A DNA stretch of 64,000 bases from Candidatus Paraprochloron terpiosi LD05. Its GTDB lineage: Bacteria > Cyanobacteriota > Cyanobacteriia > Cyanobacteriales > Prochloraceae. The stretch spans positions 2,093,422 through 2,157,421 of the forward strand of contig CP073341.1 of the NCBI GenBank assembly GCA_018141785.1, in the 5' to 3' direction. The notes below the pieces were generated by a model. It made no database searches. It saw only the letters and a list, made by a program, of their open reading frames with translations, and was not told where the DNA came from. Shown here piece after piece: positions 56,868-64,000 of this stretch; within the stretch, counting starts at the first letter, position 1, and each line of letters begins with the position of its first letter. Made by a program: the position numbers and the translations under genes.

Positions 56868-58076
56868 ATGACAGTTAACCAAAACAAATGGAATTGTATT
56901 CTTCTAGGGCTACTGATTTTCCCAACATGTCCTGCTTTGGGAGGGGTGTTGATGTTAGGCGTAGCAGGGGTAATATGGTGGCAAGATTTCCGTCACCTGA
57001 TCCGTTGCCCTCTAAATTGGGGATTAGGAGTTTTAAGCCTTTGGCTGATTATTATCTCCTGTTTTGCAGCCCAACCAGAAGAATCTTTCGTCGGTTTAGG
57101 CAATTTTATCCCCTATTTTCTCTTTTTTGCCTCTTTAAGTACCCTCATCCAAAAACCTTCCCAACTGCGACAGTTAGCTTGGGTTCTCGTTATCGGTTCC
57201 ACACCCCCAATTATACTCGGTTTTGGTCAAATCTTAGGCGGTTGGCATACACCAATGTTAGTATTTGGTTGGAAATTAATCGCCAACGGCAATCCCTCCG
57301 GCAGAATGGCTTCTGTATTTATGTATGCCAACACCTTCTCTGCCTATCTGTTAATAGTTTTGGTACTCTCCCAGGGCTTGTTACTCACAACCAAAAAGAA
57401 ATTTTGTTTTATATATTTAGTAATAATATATATATGCATAATTAGCTGTTTGATTTTAACTAGTTCCCGCAATGGTTGGGCGATCGCCTTCCTGGCTGGT
57501 CTTGCCTTTGCCTTATATCGGGGCTGGTATTGGCTAGTGGGGGCAGTCACCGCAGCGGGAACTGTTGTTCTGGGGGCATCTTTCGGTCCAAATCCAGCTG
57601 CATTGTGGCTGCGCAAAATTGTCCCGGCTTACTTTTGGGCGCGACTCGCCGATGCATTGTATCCTGATCGCCCCCTCCCTACTCTGCGCAAAACCCAATG
57701 GCAGTTTTGCTGGAACCTAACTCTGGAACGTCCCTGGACAGGTTGGGGACTGCGCAATTTTACCCCTCTGTATGAAACCCAGATGAATGTTTGGTTAGGA
57801 CATCCTCACAATTTGTTTTTGATGCTGACAGCGGAAACAGGAGTCCCAGGGACTTTGTTGTTGTGTACTATAGTCGGTTGGATAATGTTTAGGGGGGTTT
57901 ACTACCTACAAACAAAAGCGGTGGAGGCTGGAGATAAGTTAATCGTCTATACTTATCTAATTGCTTTTGCTAGCTGTATACTCTTTAATTGCCTTGATGT
58001 CACTATCTTCGATTTTCGCCTCAATACTCTCGGATGGATCTTATTAGCAGCTATTTGGGGTGTTATTAGGTCGTAA
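56868..58076 (+). CDS. O-antigen ligase family (Wzy_C/IctB-like) membrane protein
   Basis: 402 residues with about ten membrane segments and the conserved MYANTFSAYLLIVLVL, SRNGWAIAFLAGLAFAL, ERPWTGWGLRNFTPLYE and WLGHPHNLFLMLTAETGVPGTLLL (periplasmic loop with the H-P-H-N motif). Such proteins ligate or polymerise surface polysaccharide; cyanobacterial IctB is a related member. It lies near a Hik2-like kinase and a BY-kinase, consistent with a surface-polysaccharide role, but the link is inference. Confidence 0.8.
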   Translation: MTVNQNKWNCILLGLLIFPTCPALGGVLMLGVAGVIWWQDFRHLIRCPLNWGLGVLSLWLIIISCFAAQPEESFVGLGNFIPYFLFFASLSTLIQKPSQLRQLAWVLVIGSTPPIILGFGQILGGWHTPMLVFGWKLIANGNPSGRMASVFMYANTFSAYLLIVLVLSQGLLLTTKKKFCFIYLVIIYICIISCLILTSSRNGWAIAFLAGLAFALYRGWYWLVGAVTAAGTVVLGASFGPNPAALWLRKIVPAYFWARLADALYPDRPLPTLRKTQWQFCWNLTLERPWTGWGLRNFTPLYETQMNVWLGHPHNLFLMLTAETGVPGTLLLCTIVGWIMFRGVYYLQTKAVEAGDKLIVYTYLIAFASCILFNCLDVTIFDFRLNTLGWILLAAIWGVIRS

Positions 58077-58381
58077 TACCTTCTTCATAACGCCCCGACA
58101 GTTGCCTGTCGGCATCACGAGCAGCTTCTATTATTAATTATCTCAATCATCTCTTTTATGTTCTGCAACAATATGTTTTGTTTTACTATTATAAGATTCT
58201 GACAGGCTTCTTCGGGTGACAGCAAAGCGCCAATAAGCTAGGCAGGAGGAGGTTTTCAGGAGTCACAGAGCAAGCGAAACACAAGAAAAATTGCGCCCTA
58301 GTCAGAACAAAGTTTATATTGCAAATGGTATACATAAATAAGTAATTTATTTTGAATTTAGTAAGGGCAGAGATAAATAGG
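58077..58381. other. Intergenic region
   Basis: Contains the hairpin CCGACAG-TTGC-CTGTCGG (about 58096-58113), possibly a weak terminator for the preceding gene, and a GTCATGGTAC repeat at 58381. Otherwise nothing recognised. Confidence 0.45.
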
Positions 58382-59641
58382 TCATGGTACTGTCTTAAGC
58401 GAGATGATAAAAGTAGATCCGGGCCAAACCTTGCTCACTCCATTAGGACTAATTAATTCAATTTTGCCCTGCATTTGTTCCAGCAGTTCCTTGGCAATCG
58501 CAAGTCCCAAACCGCTACCGAAAATATTCCCAGAAGCTTGAACTCCCCGGTAATGACGATGGAAAATGCGGGGTTGATCAGCAAGGGGAATGCCGTAACC
58601 AGTGTCTCGAATAACAATAGATTGCCAATTAGACAATTCATCCCCAGCCTCAATCTCAACTATACCTCCAGAGTCCGTATATTTCAAGGCATTGTCGATT
58701 AAATTGCTCAAGACTTCCCGCAATGCCTTGCCATTAGCGCGAACTTTGGGTAAGTTACCATCTATTTGCACCAAAAAATCAATTCCTCTGTCCTTAGCAA
58801 TCTCTTCAGCCCCAGGTAGCAATGGGTCTAAAACCTCCCTAATTGCCACTGGTTCTAAACTCAAGGAATTACCAGGGAGAAGAAACTGACCGGAATTGCT
58901 ATTTGGGGCTACACCCAGCATAGGAGACTCTGTTGGTAGGGACTCTTCAAATTGGGCCAATAATTCTTGCAGGCGATTGCTTTCCTGGAGAATGCCCTGA
59001 GCCACTTTTTGATTCTTATCTCCTGGTAAGAGACGCTTCAGGAGCAGTTTACCAAAGGTACGCAGAGCAGTTAAAGGATTGCGTAATTGATGGAGCAGGT
59101 CATCGAGTCGATTTCGTTCTAGGGATCGCATCTTTTGGGAAGAGGAAAATTGCTGTTGATACCAGGTGCTCCCTCGATCTAGAAGGCAAGCGATCGCCAA
59201 GGTGCGAGCAATTTTTTCAATATGGGCTGTCTCTTCCTCATTCCATTCCCGATCCAAACGACCCGTTACCAGTAAACCCACCACCATTTCTTCATGGATC
59301 AGAGGTAAGACAACTTGCTGTTGTCCATTAGTATATTCTTCTTGCCACTCTTGAGAGACTGTTGCAACGGGAGTCACTTCTGGGGATCCTACTAGTAAAC
59401 GGGGCGATAATTTCATAGTAGGCAGTATAGTCAAGGACCGTGCCCGCTGCCAGACTGTAGATTGGGACGGATAGACTAACACTGGAGTCAGTTTTGCATC
59501 AGTCCCTTCTGCCAATCTTTCAGTTAAATAGACAGCACTCCAGGTAGAACCGAGTCCTTGAGTCAACAAAGCTACCTGTGACTGACACAGAGCAATAAAT
59601 TCCGAACTAGCAGCGAGATTGATTTGGTCGGGATGGGACAT
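58382..59641 (-). CDS. hik2: Hik2-like redox sensor histidine kinase
   Basis: 419 residues. The N-terminal GAF-like domain begins MSHPDQINLAASSEFIALC with Cys19, the position reported to bind an iron-sulfur cluster in Hik2/chloroplast sensor kinase. The dimerisation/phosphotransfer helix LDDLLHQLRNPLTALRTFGKLLL carries the histidine. The ATPase domain has LSNLIDNALKYTDSGG, RDTGYGIP and GSGLGLAIAKELLEQM. Hik2 senses the plastoquinone redox state or salt stress and phosphorylates Rre1/RppA; partner genes are not here. The assignment rests on N-terminal similarity and the conserved cysteine. Confidence 0.7.
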   Translation of the reverse strand: MSHPDQINLAASSEFIALCQSQVALLTQGLGSTWSAVYLTERLAEGTDAKLTPVLVYPSQSTVWQRARSLTILPTMKLSPRLLVGSPEVTPVATVSQEWQEEYTNGQQQVVLPLIHEEMVVGLLVTGRLDREWNEEETAHIEKIARTLAIACLLDRGSTWYQQQFSSSQKMRSLERNRLDDLLHQLRNPLTALRTFGKLLLKRLLPGDKNQKVAQGILQESNRLQELLAQFEESLPTESPMLGVAPNSNSGQFLLPGNSLSLEPVAIREVLDPLLPGAEEIAKDRGIDFLVQIDGNLPKVRANGKALREVLSNLIDNALKYTDSGGIVEIEAGDELSNWQSIVIRDTGYGIPLADQPRIFHRHYRGVQASGNIFGSGLGLAIAKELLEQMQGKIELISPNGVSKVWPGSTFIISLKTVP

Positions 59642-59930
59642 GAGATTTGGGAGATGATATGCTCGGATGACAATAGGGATAAATACTCATTCCCTAAAGA
59701 AGAGTGTAGTGCTATAATTTCCTATTGTAACATTTTTTAATCTTTTGACCACGACTTGCCCTTGATTTCAATTGGCCCAGATTGCTTTGATAGCAAGAGG
59801 TTTCAATTAATTTATTTTCAGAAAATAATTGAAGGAATACCAGTTGATTTTTTAACGATATAGCAGATACAATAGGCTTGGCCTTTGTAAACAGGATTAC
59901 AGCGAGCTGTGGAAAAAGGAGGTAATAGGG

Positions 59931-60248
59931 TTGGCTAGAAAACGCAAGCGCAAAAGTCGCCGCAGCCTGGAAGGACGTAAGATTTTGGAACTCATTCCCC
60001 ATTATAACCTTGAAAGTGGTGAAGAGAAACCAGTAACAGCAGCGCGGAAATATATTTCTGCTCAAGGAATAGGGCCGCCGGCTTTGTTAATTGTTAAAAG
60101 GAACGAACATACCACGGATAGATATTTCTGGGCGGAGAAGGGATTATTTGGCGCTCAATATGTGGAGGAAAATCATTTTCTCTTTCCCAGTCTGCGAGAG
60201 TTTATCCCTCTGAAAAATACTACAGGAACTGCTGCTGTTACACTCTAA
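59931..60248 (+). CDS. Conserved cyanobacterial hypothetical protein
   Basis: 105 residues from a TTG with AAGGAGGT ten bases upstream, the strongest Shine-Dalgarno in the window. Basic N terminus (ARKRKRKSRRSLEGRK) and a small mixed domain (ALLIVKRNEHTTDRYFWAEKGLFGAQYVEENHFLFPSL). No known family. The region 59642-59930 before it holds nothing else that I recognise. Confidence 0.7.
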   Translation: MARKRKRKSRRSLEGRKILELIPHYNLESGEEKPVTAARKYISAQGIGPPALLIVKRNEHTTDRYFWAEKGLFGAQYVEENHFLFPSLREFIPLKNTTGTAAVTL

Positions 60249-60334
60249 AAGTTGCTACTTTTATTCTAGGATAGGGTTTCGAGAGCTATTTAAACAACGG
60301 CGAGTTGCTAGCCCCGCTTCTCCCTATCTTACCA

Positions 60335-60892
60335 TTATTCTGCGTCGCCTATTTTCTCATCAGTAGGCTTTAAGGGCAATAATCTTTGGAGTTGGAGCAG
60401 TTCATCTCGATGAGCAGTGACAGTCAAAAGGCGAAAAGAAGTACCACACCGATCCACAAGAGTTTCAACTGTGAGCAATACCTGTTCTAAGCGCCCTGCT
60501 TTCTGCCAATAAAAAACTCCCGCTGCTGGAGAAAGCAGTATCAGTGAGAAAAAAAGATTGCTCGGAGATGGATAGAGCAAAGACAAAACTAGAGCAAAAC
60601 AAAGCAAGCCACTAGCTGCCAAGCAACTCAAGAAAATAGCCATAAACCAGCTAGGGCGCACGTTACCTTCCCAGGTGACCTGATTTATATCTCTATCTAT
60701 GGTAGCAACTCGGTAAGCACGTTGGTGAAAATATGCCTGCAACTGACTGAACAGAGACTCTTCAGGTTCTTGGCTCATTAGTTTTATCTCAGTGGTTCTG
60801 TCTTTAACCGAGGCACGGATAAAGAAGACAAGACCCACCATTAATAAGATAGTCAAAAGTAAAGTAGAGGAAAGAATTGGATTATTTACCAT
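60335..60892 (-). CDS. CCB1-like cofactor assembly of complex C protein (DUF3529)
   Basis: 185 residues with membrane segments at about 9-26 and two at 82-127 and a conserved SQLQAYFHQRAYRVATIDRDINQVTWEGNVRPSWFMAIFL. It resembles the CCB1 group (DUF3529) needed to attach heme ci to cytochrome b6. Its ATG overlaps the BY-kinase stop by seven bases, suggesting translational coupling to an unrelated function. A CCB2/4-type gene lies at 17645. Confidence 0.75.
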   Translation of the reverse strand: MVNNPILSSTLLLTILLMVGLVFFIRASVKDRTTEIKLMSQEPEESLFSQLQAYFHQRAYRVATIDRDINQVTWEGNVRPSWFMAIFLSCLAASGLLCFALVLSLLYPSPSNLFFSLILLSPAAGVFYWQKAGRLEQVLLTVETLVDRCGTSFRLLTVTAHRDELLQLQRLLPLKPTDEKIGDAE

Positions 60893-61762
60893 AATGACCT
60901 TCCGTTTTGGCTATTGTAATACTTGCGGTAATCTTTGTAGTTATAATAAAGGCTTGTATCGCTCACTCTATTGGCCACCAAACCCAAAATAGACACGCGA
61001 GACATTGTTAATTCATTTATTGCTTCTCTGAGCCCATAGCGATCAGTTTTGTGCATACTCGCCACCATTATCACTCCCCTAGTAGATAAGCCCAAAATCT
61101 TCGCCTCGGCAAACAAGAGCACGGGAGGGGTATCGTAAATAATCAAGTCATAATTATCGTCTTTGTTCAAGGAGTCTCTCAATCGCTCCATTCCTTGAGA
61201 ACTCAGCAATCTAAGAGGCTCGGGAGGGCTTTCCCCCGCCGTTAATACTGACAGGGTGTCCAATTCATATTCATCGGGTTTTTGGATTAATTCCTCTAAC
61301 TTTAAACTATGGTCGCTTAGGAAACCACTCAGTCCTGCATTATTAGTCAATTCGAGCAGTTCATGAACTTGAGGCAAGCGCATATCCGCATCTACTAACA
61401 AGACTCGCTTTCCCATGGCTGCCGCTGCTTTAGCTAAATTAACGGCGACGGTGGACTTCCCTTCTCTAGGGACGGAAGAATTGATAACCAAAGACTTACT
61501 GCCACTTTCAGAACCAAGTAACCCGATATTGACATTGAGGGAGCGGAATGCCTCTTCAAATTCCGAGCCGCCATAGCCATAGTACCTCTTTTTGGCAATT
61601 CCTAACACTATTTTGAGTACAGGGAAAAGCTTATCTTTACTTTTTTCTTCGGGAACTGCGGCGAGAAGAGGTATGGGAAAGCTTTCCTTGAGTTCCCCCA
61701 GATCCTGTAACTTAGAATCCAGGGGATCGCGCAATAAGGAAATTCGTCATCAGCAGAGCTTC
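60886..61762 (-). CDS. BY-kinase (Wzc/CapB-type) C-terminal exon, interrupted by a group II intron
   Basis: The 3 prime exon encodes about 280 residues. Walker A SSVPREGKST, Walker A' LLVDADMRLP and Walker B DLIIYDTPPVL define a bacterial tyrosine kinase, ending in the tyrosine cluster YYNYKDYRKYYNSQ. Upstream at RDPLDSKLQD the frame runs into intron sequence; the 5 prime exon with the Wzz-like membrane part lies beyond the window end. The kinase controls polysaccharide export. Function requires splicing. It overlaps the CCB1-like gene by seven bases. Confidence 0.8.
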
Positions 61763-61804
61763 ATTAGAGTCGAGGGAGACGTTGCCGCCTCGCCCCTCTC
61801 CTAC

Positions 61805-61838
61805 GAACTGTACGTGAGACTTTCACCTCATACAGCTC
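61805..61838 (-). ncRNA. Group II intron domain V
   Basis: 34-base catalytic hairpin with GAGCTG.../...CAGTTC closing stem and a GAAA-type tetraloop region, matching the domain V consensus of mobile group II introns. Confidence 0.85.
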
Positions 61839-61846
61839 AGGTGCTC

Positions 61847-63641
61847 CTAACGGCGCTTTACGAGTCCGTCCTTAATGCGCTTGCGATGTATTGCTTGCGC
61901 TTGGTGACATTCCCGATGGAGAGCAACTAAATTCTTACGTTTCCAGTTGTTATGGTTGCCGTCAATGTGGTGCAACTCCACGGCACCGTCTGTCTCCATG
62001 AACTTACGGTTGCAATGCGGACATATATTCTTCTGTCGCCTGAGGGCTTCAGCGGTTGGGCCATTGTATAGCTTGGAGTTCCTGCTAACCCAATAGGAGA
62101 TGTTTCCGTTGTAGGGTGAGGCACCACCTTTAACCATCACGTGGTTATTGACTTTCCAGGAAACTCTAGGAAAAGCTTTCTTTATCTGTTCTGTTGTAAG
62201 CTGGCGTTTAGCCGCCCCCGCCATCCGCGATGCCGGGGGTTTACCCTTGGTAGCCAGACGTCTTGCTTTCTCTGCTTCCTTAATTGTCATCCTGCGTTTT
62301 TCAGCCCTCAACTTACGCCATACCCAGTTATCGAGTGACCATAGCGAGTGCTTGCTCATATCACAGTTTTTGTGATACTGTCTCCAACCTCGGACTTGTG
62401 ACTCTATCCTTTTCAGGCGAGCATCCGTGGTTGCGCCATTTTTCCAGGTAGCCATTACCTTGGCCTTTATGTCTGCATAGTTCTCGGAACTCGGTGTGGA
62501 CTTAAAGATCCCACGGGAGTTGACACGGAAGTGCCACCCCAGAAAGTCGAATCCATCCGTAGCTTTACTCACCTTAGTCTTAGTTTCGTTAATTCTTAGC
62601 CCTCTGGTCTTTAGAAATTCGTCGATATCTTCCCGTAGCTTCTTGATGTCGGCTCCGGGTTTACAGATAAAGACCGCGTCGTCTGCGTAACGAATGCCCC
62701 TTATACCTTCCAACCATTTGTAGTACATTTGACCGGACTTTTTCCCACCTTTGTGTGTGTATTCTGTCCTAACCTTCTGGTCAGACCCTAGGTTCTCGAA
62801 TCCATCTAGGGCGATATTGGCCAATAGAGGTGAGATAACCCCGCCTTGGGGGGTACCCTTTATACTGGAGGGATATTCACCGCGAACGCCTGCTTTTACA
62901 GCTAGTTTGAGACCTTTGAGAGCCTCTTTGGGTAGGACTACTCCTTTGAGCATGACTTTATGGTCAATTTCGTCGAAGCATTTACTGATGTCTGTTTCCA
63001 AGACCAGCTTGTTCTTACCTTTTGCTTTGCTGCTAAGGTTGATGAAAATCAACTGTTGTGCGTCCGCAGTACAGCGACCGGGTCGGAAGCCGTAGCTTCT
63101 TTCTCCGGCGGTTGCCTCATAGGCTGGTTCGGCTGCTAACTTGAGCAAGGCTTGCCACGCCCGGTCGGTTATTGTAGGGATGCCCAATCCACGAGTTTTG
63201 CCATTTGGCTTGGGGATATTTACCCTTCTCAGTTGTTGGTGTTTCCAGTGGTACCAATGCTTGTTCAGCTTTTGGCACAACACTAGACGCTCTTTGGGGG
63301 AGAGCGCTGTTTTGCCATCAACTCCGGGGGACTTACGCCCAAGGTGTTAGCTGTGTTACTTGTTTGACGGCCAGAGCTTGAGCTGCACGACTTTGTAATA
63401 GAAGCCGTTGTAAACGTTTGACCTTGGCTTTTGCTTGTTCTTTTTGCGCTTTGAAGATACTCCGCTGTAATCGAAAAACATGGTGATGGAATTTCTTCCA
63501 TGGCAGGTCTTTCCAGACATCGTCAGCCCTCCGGCCAATCTTCCCCGTTAGCAGGAATGCTGCTAAATGAAGTCTCAGGGCTTTTAAACTGCGGTATTCG
63601 ATTGGAGTCTGGTTAGTGATATTCACAGTTTTGACCTTCAT
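61847..63641 (-). pseudogene. ltrA: Group II intron reverse transcriptase/maturase with HNH domain, frameshifted
   Basis: N-terminal part (from 63641): MKVKTVNITNQTPIEYRSLKALRLHLAAFLLTGKIG... ALAVKQVTQLT. One extra base at about 63343 breaks the frame, which resumes LGRKSPGVDGKTALSPKERL. The body has the RT motifs (SYGFRPGRCTADAQ, LETDISKCFDEIDH, GTPQGGVISPLLANI), the YADD catalytic box, a maturase region, and a C-terminal HNH domain (CPHC... VELHHIDGNHNNW). As is, the protein is split, so retromobility and self-encoded splicing help are probably lost. Confidence 0.82.
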
Positions 63642-64000
63642 TATTCGCTCTGATAATTACATTGGGTATCTTCTCTGTAGAAACCATCAGGCAGTTACGC
63701 CTTCTCTTACCCTCGCTCTTCCGTTAGGTCGTTAATCAAGCGACCTCACCACATTGCTTGTCGGGTTTGGAACCCCTTGTTTCAGTGGAAGTTGAGCGAG
63801 TTTTTACTCGTTCCGAATGAACTATTGCTACGAACCCTTGGGACTCATCCGTTGACCTATCACCAACTCAGGAATGTAAGTGCTCCCAACTTGGCCTTAC
63901 GAGTTTCTTTCGGTGTCTTTTCTGTCGTTTATAACGGCCTTCCGACAGTGTCCAATGTTAGGTCTTTTCTCTGATGATTCACGTTAATTTATCCCGGTGT

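Larger units (their letters stand above)
61763..64000 (-). mobile_element. Group II intron (3 prime part; 5 prime end beyond window)
   Basis: A canonical 34-base domain V (61838-61805, minus strand) starts GAGCTGTATG, contains GTGAAAG and ends CGTACAGTTC. Domain VI follows with a bulged A eight bases before the predicted 3 prime end (...CTCTAAT, 61763). Domain IV contains the reverse transcriptase. Sequence from 63642 to the window end looks like domains I-III. It sits inside the BY-kinase gene in the sense orientation. Confidence 0.85.

Noticed and set aside
59712..60065. 117-codon minus-strand ORF
   Set aside because: Opposite-strand shadow of the gene at 59931 with its strong AAGGAGGT; composition not protein-like.
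1..64000. CRISPR arrays
   Set aside because: No regularly spaced identical repeats with unique spacers; the tandem repeats seen are short simple units or dispersed palindromes.
1..64000. tRNA or rRNA genes
   Set aside because: No stretch with a convincing T-loop and acceptor stem or rRNA conserved sequence was found by eye; a dedicated scan could still find one.

Overview
This window is chromosomal DNA from a cyanobacterium. The evidence is its housekeeping content: RpaB (Ycf27), carboxysome protein CcmO and RuBisCO chaperone Raf1, the chlorophyll and heme genes bciB-like, ycf54 and hemJ, two cytochrome b6 heme-attachment (CCB) factors, a Psb32-type TPM protein, a Hik2-type redox kinase and an SLH/OprB porin. 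HIP1 octamers (GCGATCGC) are also frequent. Base composition, many dispersed short repeats and many decayed genes suggest a filamentous, repeat-rich, non-picocyanobacterial lineage. I cannot name a genus.

Layout. 0-10 kb: tetrapyrrole genes, a tandem pair of coiled-coil genes, a membrane GTPase, urtA (without the other urt genes) and a porin ending in a clear terminator. 10-17.5 kb: an accessory region that begins with a broken DevB-type membrane fusion gene. It continues as an array of displaced Rhs/YD-repeat tips: two nearly identical RHS cores carrying different C-terminal toxins, interleaved with probable immunity genes, then a papain-fold toxin tip and Ig-like debris. 17.6-24 kb: CCB factor, rpaB, radA, a strong promoter with a candidate structured RNA, a broken LRR-Roc gene, and divergent raf1/ccmO. 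24-26.3 kb: a DUF262 + HEPN pair, each with an in-frame ochre codon. 26.4-41.5 kb: mostly core genes (ctpB-like, nudix, folD, crtE, ycf54, pdxJ, uvrB, alpha-carbonic anhydrase, aldo/keto reductase) and a decayed FAD oxidase. 41.7-45.1 kb: a visibly GC-richer, apparently foreign gene for an 1109-residue multidomain protein. 45-56 kb: toxin-antitoxin remnants, fetB, Psb32, a lipid-A-disaccharide-synthase-like protein, a broken DUF3754 gene and a DUF1537 kinase. 56-64 kb: UPF0174, an O-antigen-ligase-like protein, the Hik2-like kinase, a CCB1-like factor, and a BY-kinase gene interrupted by a group II intron whose reverse transcriptase is frameshifted.

Two themes stand out. First, short palindromic elements sit inside coding sequence exactly where a HIP1 octamer would be restored on removal (ctpB and DUF262, both lengths divisible by three). 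uvrB and perhaps raf1 have similar in-frame insertions. Second, accessory genes are widely decayed by single lesions (ochre codons or one-base frameshifts), while neighbouring core genes are intact. The most system-like content is the Rhs tip/immunity array, the silenced DUF262-HEPN module and the foreign 1109-residue protein.
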